DNA of 64,000 nt from Arenibacter sp040216555 (GCA_040216555.1 JAVJOW010000012.1:1-64000), one strand, 5' to 3'. Positions 6,875-16,297 are shown, numbered from the stretch's first letter. Numbers and translations are program-made. Notes: generated by a model not told the origin, from the sequence alone.

Positions 6875-9184
6875 ATGAGTAGAATGAAACATGTTTTTGC
6901 TTCGCTATTATTCCTTTGTGCGGCCGTAAGCCTTGCCCAGGAAGAAGTAAAGATTGAACGGGAGCCCGGGCATCTTAATCAGAGTAAATTTAAGCAGCTT
7001 TATGAAGAGTTTGCTACCCCGAATACCTACAGGTCGGCCTCTGGGGCTCCAGGTCCGGATTATTATCAGCAGCAGGCAGATTATAAAATGGATATTGAGC
7101 TCGATGATAAAAATGCCAAGATTTACGGTTCAGAGACCATAACCTACACCAACAATTCTCCTGATGACCTTTCCTTTTTGTGGTTGCAACTGGATCAGAA
7201 TGTACGTTCCAAAACTTCTAAATCACCCTTGCGCGATGATGAGGGCGTACCAGTGGCAGAGCCAGTGGCCAGTTTCGCCAATAAATATATGACAGCGCCT
7301 TTTGATGGTGGATTCAATATAGAATATGTTAGGGATGCCAACGGAAAGGCCTTGCCCTACACTATAAATCAGACCATGATGCGGATAGATCTTCCCGAAG
7401 TCTTAAAAAGTAAGGGGCAGGTTTCTTTTTCCATAAAATGGTGGTACAATATTCCAGATCATACTGTAAATAGGGCGCGTTCGGGATATGAATACTTTCC
7501 AAAGGATGGCAACAAGGCTTATGTAATTGCACAATTCTTTCCTAGAATGGCCGTCTATAGCGATATAGAAGGCTGGCAGAACCATCAATTCTGGGGCAGT
7601 GGGGAATTTGCCCTTCCTTTTGGTAATTACGAGGTAAACATTACCGTTCCGGCCGATCATATCTTGGATGGTACCGGAGTGCTTCAGAATATGAAGGAAG
7701 TATATTCCAAAGAAATGATTAGTCGATATGAAAAGGCCAAAAAATCCTATGACAAACCTGTAATTATTGTGAGTCAGGCCGAAGCCGAAGCCGCAGAAAA
7801 AGGATTTTCGGACAAGAAGAAAACTTGGAAGCTAAAAGCTGAAAATGTAAGGGATTTTGGTTTTGCTACCTCCCGTAAATTTATTTATGATATGCAGGCA
7901 GTGAAAATAGGCAATAAGGATGTTATGGCCATTTCCATGTATCCAAAAGAAGGCAATCCGTTATGGGAGGAATATTCTACCAAGACGGTGGCCCATACCT
8001 TGCGCTCCTATTCCGATCATACTTTTGATTATCCCTATCCCAAAGCAATATCGGTTCACGCCAAGAATCAGGGAATGGAATACCCTATGATCTGCTGGAA
8101 CTACGGGAGGCCCAATGAAGACGGTACCTACTCCGATAGGGTGAAATACGGGATGATTTCCGTAATTATCCATGAAGTGGGACACAACTTTTTCCCAATG
8201 ATCGTTAATTCCGATGAACGTCAGTGGGGTTGGATGGATGAAGGTTTGGATACCTTTATGCAATATATGGCCGAGCAGGAATTTGGTGTAGCCTATCCCG
8301 AAGCCATTGCTCCAAATAGCAAATACCCATCAGGGAGAGGGGAGCCTTCCAAGATAATACCCTATATGTCCGGCGATCAAAGTACCATAGCACCCATTAT
8401 GTCCAATCCTGAGAATGTATATCAATTGGGTAACAATGCCTATGCAAAACCTGCTACCGCTTTAAATATTTTGAGGGAAACCGTAATGGGAAGAGAGCTC
8501 TTTGACCATGCCTTTAAGACCTATGCGCAACGATGGATGTTTAAACATCCGTCCCCGGAAGATTTCTTTAGAACTATGGAAGATGCTTCGGCCGTTGATT
8601 TGGATTGGTATTGGAGAAGTTGGTTTTATACAACCGATTATGTGGATATTGGGGTAAAGGGAGTGAAAAAATATTATGTTTCCGACAAGCCTTCCAAACA
8701 AATGAGGGAAATAATGGTGGCAAGGAATATTAAGGAAGCCGATCTGCCTCCCTTAGTTTATTTGGAGGAAGAAGAATCGGAAGATGCCGATGCCAAGCTT
8801 AAAGGAAAAGCACCATCAGAAAATTCCAAAACTCTAAAAGAGTTTATGATGGACAATATGTCGGTAGCCGAGAGAAATGCCATTAAGGAACCCAAATATT
8901 TCTATGAGATTACTTTTAATAAGCCAGGAGGTATTCCTATGCCCTTGATCGTAGAATATACCTATGCCGATGGTTCCAAGGAAAATGTTACCTATCCACC
9001 GGAAATATGGAGAAAAAATGACCAGGAAGTAAAAAGGGTCGTTGCTTCTGGTAAGGAGTTGATAGGAATTGTGGTGGATCCAAAAGCTGAAACTGCCGAT
9101 ATAGATACTACCAATAATTCATGGCCTACCACAGAGGTTAAATCCGACTTTGAAATCTTTAAAGAGAATATAAGAGGGAAATAA
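6875..9184 (+). CDS. Secreted M1 family zinc metallopeptidase
   Basis: A 769-residue protein with a signal peptide (ASLLFLCAAVSLAQ), so exported. An N-terminal beta-sandwich domain is followed by the gluzincin catalytic domain: HEVGH at residues 433-437 and the third zinc ligand Glu456 in WMDEG, the HExxH-x18-E arrangement of M1 aminopeptidases. The usual GxMEN exopeptidase motif appears as GMEYP near residue 402. The C-terminal part (after about 600) is charged and contains an insertion rich in Glu and Asp. It likely degrades peptides in the periplasm or at the surface. ATG 6875 or the ATG three codons later are both possible starts. A terminator follows at 9243. Confidence 0.88.
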   Translation: MSRMKHVFASLLFLCAAVSLAQEEVKIEREPGHLNQSKFKQLYEEFATPNTYRSASGAPGPDYYQQQADYKMDIELDDKNAKIYGSETITYTNNSPDDLSFLWLQLDQNVRSKTSKSPLRDDEGVPVAEPVASFANKYMTAPFDGGFNIEYVRDANGKALPYTINQTMMRIDLPEVLKSKGQVSFSIKWWYNIPDHTVNRARSGYEYFPKDGNKAYVIAQFFPRMAVYSDIEGWQNHQFWGSGEFALPFGNYEVNITVPADHILDGTGVLQNMKEVYSKEMISRYEKAKKSYDKPVIIVSQAEAEAAEKGFSDKKKTWKLKAENVRDFGFATSRKFIYDMQAVKIGNKDVMAISMYPKEGNPLWEEYSTKTVAHTLRSYSDHTFDYPYPKAISVHAKNQGMEYPMICWNYGRPNEDGTYSDRVKYGMISVIIHEVGHNFFPMIVNSDERQWGWMDEGLDTFMQYMAEQEFGVAYPEAIAPNSKYPSGRGEPSKIIPYMSGDQSTIAPIMSNPENVYQLGNNAYAKPATALNILRETVMGRELFDHAFKTYAQRWMFKHPSPEDFFRTMEDASAVDLDWYWRSWFYTTDYVDIGVKGVKKYYVSDKPSKQMREIMVARNIKEADLPPLVYLEEEESEDADAKLKGKAPSENSKTLKEFMMDNMSVAERNAIKEPKYFYEITFNKPGGIPMPLIVEYTYADGSKENVTYPPEIWRKNDQEVKRVVASGKELIGIVVDPKAETADIDTTNNSWPTTEVKSDFEIFKENIRGK

Positions 9185-9242
9185 TTTTTTTGATCTTATT
9201 CAATACCAATATCATATTTAAAACTGTTTCCTGAATATAATT

Positions 9243-9295
9243 AAGCCCCGAAACCGGATTGCATAAGGGCAAAACGGGTATCGGGGTTTTCTTTT
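9243..9295 (+). terminator. Rho-independent terminator after the M1 peptidase gene
   Basis: Arms aagccccga (9243-9251) and tcggggttt (9281-9289) pair with one G-T wobble, and the 3' arm runs into a T-rich tract (ttttcttttt). Confidence 0.75.
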
Positions 9296-9467
9296 TGAGC
9301 GATATTCCTTGGCGGGCCTATCCAAAACTAGTGCTTTTTTGCCTGGGAATTAGAGGGTATGTGGCTTATTATGAATGTTTTAAATATAGTTTAACCCATA
9401 TTTTATAAGGTTCTGGGAACCCAAAAAAAGTTAACCATATTTTTTATGCAGCTGTCAAACTTCTCAT

Positions 9468-9475
9468 TATATTTG
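9468..9475 (+). promoter_or_regulatory. Candidate -7 box (TATATTTG) immediately before tatA
   Basis: TATATTTG matches the Bacteroidota -7 consensus TAnnTTTG and ends only four bases before the A of the tatA ATG at 9480. No clear TTTG -33 box is found 19 bases upstream. If used, transcription would start at or next to the start codon and the mRNA would be leaderless. Confidence 0.45.
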
Positions 9476-9479
9476 TGTT

Positions 9480-9761
9480 ATGTTAAGTACGATAATTCTA
9501 TTTATTAGCGGAGGAGAAATCTTTTTTATCATGTTTATCGTGGTAATGGTTTTTGGCGCCGACAAAATTCCTGGCATAGCCAAGGGATTGGGAAAGGGCA
9601 TGAGACAACTGAAGGATGCAACTGAGGATATAAAGAAAGAGATACAAAAAAGTGCAGAGCAACAGGGTATAGATACCAGCTTTGCAGACGACATCAAAAA
9701 CGAAATCAACAAAGTTAAGCAGAACGTTGATGAGGTAACCGGCGTTGTAAAAAGAAAGTAA
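9480..9761 (+). CDS. tatA: Twin-arginine translocase subunit TatA/TatE family
   Basis: A 93-residue protein with the TatA layout: a short N-terminal membrane helix (residues 3-23), the hinge motif FGADKIPGIAKGLG, an amphipathic helix (MRQLKDATEDIKKEIQK) and a polar tail. TatA forms the pore for folded proteins with RR signal peptides. The window encodes at least two likely Tat substrates (39664 and 41026). It is separated by one base from the PAP2 phosphatase gene, so the two are co-transcribed. Assignment as TatA rather than TatB rests on the short length and is not certain. Confidence 0.88.
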   Translation: MLSTIILFISGGEIFFIMFIVVMVFGADKIPGIAKGLGKGMRQLKDATEDIKKEIQKSAEQQGIDTSFADDIKNEINKVKQNVDEVTGVVKRK

Positions 9762-9762
9762 T

Positions 9763-10317
9763 ATGCTGGACCAACTGTTACAGTGGGACCGCGATGCTTT
9801 TATTTATCTTAACAGTTTGGGCATCGAAAATCTAGATGTCTTTTGGTCTTACGTAACCGATTTTGCTACTTGGATTCCCTTATTTATTTTGTTCGTAGTT
9901 CTTGTTTTTAGGGCATACCCTAAAAAGGAAGCCTTTTGGGTTTTGGGAACGGTTTTGGTTACTTTGGCCGTTGTGGCAATGTTCACGGGAGTGGTCAAGG
10001 AATGGGTAGCCCGGCTGAGGCCAAATAATACAGAAGAAATCAATACCTTGATCCGGATTCTTAAAAGTCCGGACGGATATAGTTTTTTTTCGGGTCATTC
10101 TTCCAGTTCCTTTAGTATTACTACCAGTATTTACTTATTTCTTAGGCATAAATGGAAGTGGTCCTGGCTCTTCTATATTTGGCCCTTATTATTTGCTTTA
10201 AGTCGCATTTATGTTGGAGTACATTATCCGTTGGACCTTATCGTAGGTGCCTTGGTGGGAATTCTCTTCGCTATTTTTTTCTACAGATGGTACCAAAAAT
10301 TGGAGCTGGCAAGTTAG
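9763..10317 (+). CDS. PAP2 superfamily membrane phosphatase
   Basis: A 184-residue integral membrane protein with about five helices and all three PAP2 phosphatase signatures: KEWVARLRP (residues 79-87), FSGH (109-112) and SRIYVGVHYPLD (147-158, catalytic His154). Such enzymes dephosphorylate undecaprenyl pyrophosphate or phosphatidylglycerol phosphate at the membrane. The sequence does not discriminate between these substrates. The ATG follows the tatA stop by one base. The 3' end is followed by the tandem repeat array. Confidence 0.88.
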   Translation: MLDQLLQWDRDAFIYLNSLGIENLDVFWSYVTDFATWIPLFILFVVLVFRAYPKKEAFWVLGTVLVTLAVVAMFTGVVKEWVARLRPNNTEEINTLIRILKSPDGYSFFSGHSSSSFSITTSIYLFLRHKWKWSWLFYIWPLLFALSRIYVGVHYPLDLIVGALVGILFAIFFYRWYQKLELAS

Positions 10318-10319
10318 GG

Positions 10320-11040
10320 GAAAAAGGTCCCCTCCCTGGCCCTTCCCCTAAGGGGAGGGAATGTAATTCGTAAATCGAATTGAACGTGCTGCTCTAAGTA
10401 GCATTTCCCCTTCTTCCTTGTGCTGCATTTTTGTAGTTTCTAAACTAATCCCCCCTCCTTGGGAGAGCCTGTCCCGCTTTTTGAGCGGGAGGGTTAGGGG
10501 GAGGACTTTCTATATTGGCCCATACTTATTAAACTTTCAAAGTTGAATTATGCCCCATGTTTCGGTGATGTTAGGAGGGCAAAGTAAAGTGTTTGGACCC
10601 CTCCCTGGCCCTCCCCCAAGGGGAGGGGATGTTATTAGTTGTACCTTAAGATTTGTGGGTTACAAAATTATTCCACCTCTTTGCTTGTGCTGTTCTTTTG
10701 TCGTTTCGAACTTATTTTCCCCCTCCTTGGGAGAGCCTGTCCCGCTTTTTGAGCGGGAGGGTTAGGGGGAGGAGTTTCTATATTGGCCCATACTTATTAT
10801 ATTTCAAAGTTTAATTATGCCCCATGTTTTTGTAATGATAGTTAGGGCAAAGTAAAGTGCTGGGACCCCTCCCTAGCCCTCCCCCAAGGGGAGGGGATGT
10901 TATTAGTTGTACCTTAAGATTTGTGGGTTACAAAATTATTCCACCTCCTTGCTTGTGCTGCTCTTTTGTTGTTTCGAACTTATTTCCCCCTCCTTGGGAG
11001 AGCCTGTCCCGCTTTTTGAGCGGGAGGGTTAGGGGAGGTG
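10320..11040. repeat. Three tandem copies of a 268-bp intergenic repeat
   Basis: Equivalent points of the unit start at 10329, 10598 and 10866 (cccctccc...ggggaggg) and again at the ccctccttgggagagcctg segment near 10460, 10728 and 10995, giving a 267-269 base period. Copies 2 and 3 are nearly identical, while copy 1 has diverged in the middle. Each unit contains a GC-rich inverted pair: a reverse-oriented cccctccc...ggggaggg element and a forward ccctccttgggagag...gttaggggg element enclosing a cccgctttttgagcggg hairpin. The array fills the convergent gap between a plus-strand and a minus-strand gene. Confidence 0.9.
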
Positions 11041-11047
11041 GCAACTA

Positions 11048-11689
11048 TTATAGCACCCTGCTTAAGGTGAGTCCGTCCCTAATGGGTAACAATACCGTTT
11101 CTACCCTAGGATCGTCCATTAGCTTTTTATTGTAATCGATCAAAACTTGGGTAGCCTTGTCCTTGGGGTCCAAAGGCTCCACAACCTTCCCGGACCACAG
11201 CACATTATCCGATAGAATTACGCTACCGGGCCGACATTTTTTTAAGGCGGCCTCATAGTAATGGTCGTAACTTACCTTTTCGGCATCAATAAAAACCATG
11301 TCAAAAACTGCATCCAGCTGCGGTATTATATCCAGGGCATCGCCTGTATGCTGAACTATTTGAGGTCCATAACCACTTTCGTCAAAATAGCGTCTTTGCA
11401 TGGCATGGAGTTCTTCATTGATATCAATAGTGTGCAATGCGCCCTCCTTTTGCAGGCCTTCGGCAAGGCAAATGGCTGAGTAGCCGGTATAGGTGCCTAT
11501 TTCCAAAATATTTTTGGGTGAGATTATTTTGGATAAAAGACTCAATACCCTACCTTGAAAATGCCCGGTAATCATCCTAGGTTGAATGACCTTTAAATGG
11601 GTCTCCCGCGTGAGCCTTTGGAGTAATTCCGGTTCCGATTGCGAATGGTCGGCAATATATTGTTCCAAGATGGAAGATAAAAAATGCAT
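11048..11689 (-). CDS. SAM-dependent O-methyltransferase (caffeoyl-CoA/catechol O-methyltransferase type)
   Basis: A 213-residue protein of the Methyltransf_3 family. The SAM-binding motif is ILEIGTYTGYSAICLAEGL. The metal and catalytic segment is FDMVFIDAEKVSYDHYYEAAL followed by ILSDNVLWSGKV, with the conserved Asp and Asn ligands. It is soluble and cytoplasmic, and the acceptor is unknown. It is transcribed divergently from the GNAT gene across 35 bases. TATATTTG on the minus strand (11717-11724) is a fitting -7 box 28 bases before the start codon. Confidence 0.87.
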   Translation of the reverse strand: MHFLSSILEQYIADHSQSEPELLQRLTRETHLKVIQPRMITGHFQGRVLSLLSKIISPKNILEIGTYTGYSAICLAEGLQKEGALHTIDINEELHAMQRRYFDESGYGPQIVQHTGDALDIIPQLDAVFDMVFIDAEKVSYDHYYEAALKKCRPGSVILSDNVLWSGKVVEPLDPKDKATQVLIDYNKKLMDDPRVETVLLPIRDGLTLSRVL

Positions 11690-11716
11690 GAGTATTACTT
11701 TGTATATTTAAGCCTT

Positions 11717-11724
11717 CAAATATA
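11717..11724 (-). promoter_or_regulatory. Candidate -7 box for the O-methyltransferase gene
   Basis: The minus strand reads TATATTTG (TAnnTTTG consensus), 28 bases before the ATG at 11689. The box touches the start codon region of the divergent GNAT gene. No convincing -33 box was found. Confidence 0.45.
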
Positions 11725-12195
11725 ATGATCATGCAACAATTTACCGTAAGAATGGCCACTTTGGAGGATTTAAATATTCTGCTGTCTTTTGAACAGGAAA
11801 TTATACGGGCAGAAAGACCTTTTGATGAAACCCTGGATAAGGATCCGATCAGTTATTATGATCTTAGGCAACTAATATTGTCAGAAGAGGCCGCAGTAAT
11901 GGTGGCGGAGCTGGATTCAAAGATAATAGGTTCCGGTTACGCGTTAATACGGGATGCAAAACCCTATTTGGACCATAAAAAATATAGTTATCTTGGGTTT
12001 ATGTATACCGATAGGAGTCAACGTGGTAAGGGTGTTAATAAGGCAATTGTGGATGCTTTGATGCATTGGTCAAAGTCCAAAGGTATCCATGAAGTTAGGC
12101 TTACGGTCTACAATGACAATGCACCTGCCATTAGAGCCTATGAGAAAGTGGGCTTTAAAAAGCATATTGTAGAAATGAGGGTACATGTTGACTGA
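11725..12195 (+). CDS. GNAT family N-acetyltransferase
   Basis: A 156-residue single-domain GNAT. The acetyl-CoA binding motif A is seen as YTDRSQRGKGVNKAIVDAL (residues 93-111, the [RQ]xxGxG/A type), followed by VYNDNAPAIRAYEKVGFKKH, the characteristic C-terminal beta-bulge region. The substrate is unknown. ATG 11725 and ATG 11731 are two codons apart and either could be used. Short gap to kynU (66 bases), so co-transcription is possible. Confidence 0.85.
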   Translation: MIMQQFTVRMATLEDLNILLSFEQEIIRAERPFDETLDKDPISYYDLRQLILSEEAAVMVAELDSKIIGSGYALIRDAKPYLDHKKYSYLGFMYTDRSQRGKGVNKAIVDALMHWSKSKGIHEVRLTVYNDNAPAIRAYEKVGFKKHIVEMRVHVD

Positions 12196-12261
12196 TCAAA
12201 TTATAGATGCGCCATTTACCACTTCGGGCCGTAAATTGTATTTTTACATAAAATTTAGGAT

Positions 12262-13533
12262 ATGGAATTTAAAAATTCGTTAGTGTTTGCCCAACAGTTG
12301 GATGCGGTTGATCCTCTTAGGAAATACCGTGACGAATTCCATTTTCCCAGGGTAAAGGGCAAGGATGTTATTTATTTTACAGGAAATTCCCTTGGATTGC
12401 AGCCAAAACGCTCCCAAAAGTATGTTGACGATATAATGAAGGATTGGAAGGACTTGGCCGTGGAAGGTCATTTCCATGCCGAAAAACCTTGGTGGGATTA
12501 TCATGAGCGGTTGGCGGCGCCCTTAGCAAAAGTAGTGGGTGCTAAGACCCCGGAAGTATCCGTAATGAATACCTTGACCGTTAACCTTCACATGCTAATG
12601 GTCTCTTTTTATAGGCCAACCCAAAAAAGATTTAAGATTATTTGCGAGGAAAAAGCATTTCCTTCAGATCAATATATGTTGAACAGTCAGGTAAAATTTC
12701 ATGGTTTTGATCCCAAGACTGCCATTGTGGAAGTGAAGAAAAGACCTGGCGAAAATTTTTGGCATACCCAGGATGTTATTGCTGAAATTAATGAAGTAGG
12801 GGATGCGCTGGCCTTAGTACTTATTGGCGGCGTTAACTATTACAATGGTCAGGTCTTTAATATGGAGGCCATAACCAAGGCGGCCAAGGTACAAGGCGCA
12901 TTCGTAGGATGGGATTTGGCGCATGGGGTAGGTAATGTGGAATTAAAACTGCATGATTGGGGAGTTGATTTTGCAGCTTGGTGCAGTTATAAATATATGA
13001 ACAGTGGTCCGGGAAATGCTTCCGGGATTTTTGTACACGAGAAATATCTGAATAATAACGAGATTCCTAGATTTGAAGGTTGGTGGGGAACAAAGAAAGA
13101 GACCAGGTTCTTAATGAAACCAGAGTTCGAACCTATGGAAAATGCGGATGCCTGGCAGGTGAGCAATCCTCCGGTACTGTCCTTGGCTCCTTACCTGGCC
13201 TCTTTGGAAATGTTCGATGAGGTGGGTATGGAAACCCTGATTACAAAAAGAAAGCTCATTGTGGCCTATTTGGAGTTTATTCTCCAGGAGATAGATAAGG
13301 AGACCGCTGGATCTTTTGAAATTATTACCCCAAAGGACAGGGGCTGTCAACTTTCTGTATTTTTACACGGGCAGGGGAAGGGTTTGTTCAATTATCTAAT
13401 GGAAAATGGGGTTATTACGGATTGGCGCGAACCCAACGTAATTCGTCTGGCACCTGCCCCTTTTTATTGCTCCTTTGCGGATATGTACAGTTTTGGCCAA
13501 ATTCTTAAAGCAGGAATCCTGGCCAAGAGCTAG
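12262..13533 (+). CDS. kynU: Kynureninase
   Basis: A 423-residue PLP enzyme, the usual length for kynureninase, which cleaves (3-hydroxy)kynurenine to (3-hydroxy)anthranilate and alanine. The PLP lysine is Lys244 in WCSYKYMNSGPG, preceded by the substrate and PLP-binding stretch VGWDLAHGVGN. YFTGNSLGLQP near the N-terminus and the C-terminal DWREPNVIRLAPAPFY block are diagnostic. It works with kynurenine 3-monooxygenase, encoded 3 kb downstream at 16619, in tryptophan breakdown or NAD synthesis. The tryptophan dioxygenase, formamidase and 3-hydroxyanthranilate dioxygenase genes are not in this window. Confidence 0.95.
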   Translation: MEFKNSLVFAQQLDAVDPLRKYRDEFHFPRVKGKDVIYFTGNSLGLQPKRSQKYVDDIMKDWKDLAVEGHFHAEKPWWDYHERLAAPLAKVVGAKTPEVSVMNTLTVNLHMLMVSFYRPTQKRFKIICEEKAFPSDQYMLNSQVKFHGFDPKTAIVEVKKRPGENFWHTQDVIAEINEVGDALALVLIGGVNYYNGQVFNMEAITKAAKVQGAFVGWDLAHGVGNVELKLHDWGVDFAAWCSYKYMNSGPGNASGIFVHEKYLNNNEIPRFEGWWGTKKETRFLMKPEFEPMENADAWQVSNPPVLSLAPYLASLEMFDEVGMETLITKRKLIVAYLEFILQEIDKETAGSFEIITPKDRGCQLSVFLHGQGKGLFNYLMENGVITDWREPNVIRLAPAPFYCSFADMYSFGQILKAGILAKS

Positions 13534-13621
13534 CTTTACCTTTCGCAATCCCTAAATATTTTTCTTTTTAATTGTTAAATTTTCGTCCTCAAACCTAAGC
13601 GCAATAATTGCCAAATCCTTT

Positions 13622-14770
13622 ATGAAGTCACTTCGTCTTATTCTTTCCAACCCTAGATATTTTGCACCTTCGTGGGTATTTGCCAGTATTAATATTTTGT
13701 TTGGAACCTGGGCTATTTATATCCCTTCGGTCAAGGAAAAATTGGACATCAATAAGGCCGATTTGGGGATCGCTCTATTTTTCCTGTCTCTGGGCGTATT
13801 TATTGTCTTCCCCGTAGCTGCCAAAATCATTAATAGGCTTGGGGTAGGTAAGGCTACGTGGTATGGAATAATTTTCAGTAGTGTAGCAGCTTTGTTCCCT
13901 TTGTTGGCACCCAATTATTATTCTTTAATGGGGGCGCTGTTTTTATTGGGGGCCGGTAATGGCTTTACCGATATTGCCATGAATACCTTGGTTACCGAAA
14001 TTGAAAAGGAAGACCAGCAAAATTTCATGTCGGCCTCCCATGGTTTTTTTAGCTTGGGTGGTGTTATTGCCGGTCTGGGCAGCTTTCTGATATTCACGAT
14101 CAATAATCCGGCATTGCATATGCTATTTGCCGTTATTTTGGTGTTGATAATAAATTTTATTTTCCATAAGCACTACAGGCATATTGTGGCGTTCCCGGTT
14201 GAAAAAGAGCCTTTTAGTCTAAAACTGTTTAAACCGCTCTTGGTACTTGGCATTATTTCTTTTGTGGTAATGGGGGGCGAAGGGGCTATCGTGGATTGGA
14301 GTGGGCTATTTCTGCAGGAAATAAGTAAGGCCCCGGAAACCTTGATAGGCACCGGTTTTTTGGCATTTTCCGTAATGATGACCTTGGGAAGGTTCTTGGG
14401 AGATAGTATTAGTGCCGCTATAGGCCCCATTAAAATAGTAGCCTTGGGAGCATCTATTGCTATTGTAGGTTTTGTTTTTGTTCTTACCACCTATACCTAC
14501 ATGGCCATTGTAGGATTTGCATTGATCGGACTTGGCTTTTCGGTAATTGTTCCAGAGCTCTTTAGAATAGGAGGAACGGTCAAAGGGGTAGATTCTTCCC
14601 AAGGGGTGTCCTTTATAGCTGGTACGGGCTATTCCGGTTTCTTAATCGGTCCGGTAGTGCTGGGGTTTGTAGCCGAAAGTTTTTCCCTCAAGTACACCTT
14701 TATAATTCTAATGCTCTGCACAATGCTAGTGCTTGCCGCAACTTTAGGGCTACATAGGAGAAGGAAATAA
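13622..14770 (+). CDS. MFS transporter
   Basis: A 382-residue protein with about twelve hydrophobic segments and an internal repeat, typical of the major facilitator superfamily. It resembles the YbjJ-like branch (IYIPSVKEKLDINKADLGIALFFLSLGVFIVFP and VDWSGLFLQ). The loop motif MGGEGAIVDWSG after helix 6 is characteristic of that branch. The substrate cannot be read from sequence. It sits 88 bases after kynU on the same strand, so a role in moving a tryptophan- or kynurenine-related compound is possible but only positional. Confidence 0.82.
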   Translation: MKSLRLILSNPRYFAPSWVFASINILFGTWAIYIPSVKEKLDINKADLGIALFFLSLGVFIVFPVAAKIINRLGVGKATWYGIIFSSVAALFPLLAPNYYSLMGALFLLGAGNGFTDIAMNTLVTEIEKEDQQNFMSASHGFFSLGGVIAGLGSFLIFTINNPALHMLFAVILVLIINFIFHKHYRHIVAFPVEKEPFSLKLFKPLLVLGIISFVVMGGEGAIVDWSGLFLQEISKAPETLIGTGFLAFSVMMTLGRFLGDSISAAIGPIKIVALGASIAIVGFVFVLTTYTYMAIVGFALIGLGFSVIVPELFRIGGTVKGVDSSQGVSFIAGTGYSGFLIGPVVLGFVAESFSLKYTFIILMLCTMLVLAATLGLHRRRK

Positions 14771-14785
14771 TTAGCCGACCAAATC

Positions 14786-15472
14786 TTATGGGTTTTTTGA
14801 AGTGACTTTAATATTGGTAAAGTACAACTTAAAACTGCTGTCTTCATTCTGGTGCATCTCGGCAATTTTTAAGCCGTTGATATCCGCATAATTTTCCCAG
14901 GTCGTGATTAAGGAAGGCTCTGGCTGGTTTGATTTTCTAAACACCCATTCCTTTATCATATAATCGTTGCCAAAATAAAAGTCATAGGCATCCCCTGGAG
15001 TGTAGCCACCTTCGTTTCCATAAACAATGGTCAGTTTCTGCATTGGATTTTTACTGATAGGGGCGGGCACATCACTTTTATGGTCGTAGGTGATGTTGTT
15101 TTTGTCCCAGGCCAGATTAAACGGAGCCATTAACCAATATTTGTCATTAATAAATCCACCGTTCAATTTGGTGGCCGTACTGTCCATCGAATTGCGGTTG
15201 TAGGAAATGGTATCTCCTTTGTTGATGGAGGTAATGTCGTTGGTTATAGTGTTCCACACCCAGCTACGCTCAGAATGGCTGTCGGCACGATCCACATTGA
15301 ACGTAAAGGCAATTTCCTTTACATTTCGAAAATGATTGAAGCCATGTGCATTGGCTACCTTGTCCAAAATGGAAAGTTCCATTTTTGGAGCGGCCACTTC
15401 TGTTTTTTTATCCGTTTTACAAGCGGTTATGATAAGCGTGAAGCAAAAAACGGCTAGTACTGATTTTTTCAT
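14786..15472 (-). CDS. Uncharacterised lipoprotein
   Basis: A 228-residue protein whose signal peptide ends in a lipobox (LIITAC, Cys17), so it is probably anchored in the envelope. The mature part begins with ILDKVANAHGFNHFRNVKEIAFTFN and is rich in aromatic residues and predicted beta strands (WLMAPFNLAW, LTIVYGNEGGYTPGDAYDFYFG). It resembles the LolA/LppX-like beta-half-barrel lipoproteins of flavobacteria that begin with an A(E/N)AHG motif. I cannot assign a function. It converges on the MFS gene with a 15-base gap. Confidence 0.7.
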   Translation of the reverse strand: MKKSVLAVFCFTLIITACKTDKKTEVAAPKMELSILDKVANAHGFNHFRNVKEIAFTFNVDRADSHSERSWVWNTITNDITSINKGDTISYNRNSMDSTATKLNGGFINDKYWLMAPFNLAWDKNNITYDHKSDVPAPISKNPMQKLTIVYGNEGGYTPGDAYDFYFGNDYMIKEWVFRKSNQPEPSLITTWENYADINGLKIAEMHQNEDSSFKLYFTNIKVTSKNP

Positions 15473-15748
15473 GTTTGGTTTTTATCAAAGATAATAGGTT
15501 TTTGGCAAAATCCTTATGGTTGTACAAATACATTATGGGTACAATTTAAAATAAGGGAGTTTGTGGTTTTGTTTTGCCAATTATGTCCGGGTTCTTCCAT
15601 TAGTGGTTCTGGGATTCTTTGGAATAATTATTTTAGAATATACAGGCTCTTGTTCTGTGCCAATTAAATGGAATAAGGGATCAAATAATTTAGCTGCCAT
15701 AATTCCCAATAAATTCATTATTTTTGAAACTTAATAAGAAATCAAAAA

Positions 15749-16297
15749 ATGAGTTCAAAAAAAGGAAAGATACAAGAGGCAATAGACGAAAAATTGCTGG
15801 ACGAAAGAAAAGTATTTCTATGGGGAATGGTAGATGATGATACGGCTAAGCATGTAATCGATCGTTTGTTGTATTTGGATATGCAAAACAACAAGGAAAT
15901 TCAATTGTACATCAATAGTCCTGGAGGTTACGTTACTTCTGGTTTTGCCATGTACGATACCATTAAATCATTAAAGAGTCCGGTATCTACCATATGCTCC
16001 GGTTTGGCGGCATCCATGGGGTCCATTTTATTATCCGTAGGGGAGAAGGGAAGACGTTTTATTCAGCCCCATGCCCAAGTGATGATACATCAGCCCAGTG
16101 GTGGTGCCAGGGGACAGGCCTCGAATATAGAGATTCAGGCCAAGGAAATTATCAAGACCCGTGAACTTAGTGCCAAAATATTGGCGGAAAACTGTGGTCA
16201 GGATTTTGAAAAGGTGATGAAGGATTTTGATAGGGACTATTGGATGAACGCGGAGGAGTCCATAACCTATGGTATTGTAGACGGAATTCTGGAATAA
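15749..16297 (+). CDS. clpP: ATP-dependent Clp protease proteolytic subunit, short form
   Basis: A 182-residue ClpP-fold serine protease. The catalytic triad is visible: Ser89 in GLAASMGS, His114 in VMIHQPSGG and Asp163 in DRDYWMNAEES. The oligomerisation and substrate loop GGYVTSGFAMYDTI is intact. It lacks the N-terminal extension of the main ClpP of many Bacteroidota, and no clpX or tig lies nearby, so it is likely a second ClpP paralogue or the main one out of context. A strong terminator follows at 16353. Confidence 0.9.
   Translation: MSSKKGKIQEAIDEKLLDERKVFLWGMVDDDTAKHVIDRLLYLDMQNNKEIQLYINSPGGYVTSGFAMYDTIKSLKSPVSTICSGLAASMGSILLSVGEKGRRFIQPHAQVMIHQPSGGARGQASNIEIQAKEIIKTRELSAKILAENCGQDFEKVMKDFDRDYWMNAEESITYGIVDGILE

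Noticed and set aside
10152..11135. Small plus-strand frames rich in GPLPGPPPRGG within the 268-bp repeats
   Set aside because: They are translations of GC-rich repeat DNA, lack start signals, and repeat only because the DNA repeats.
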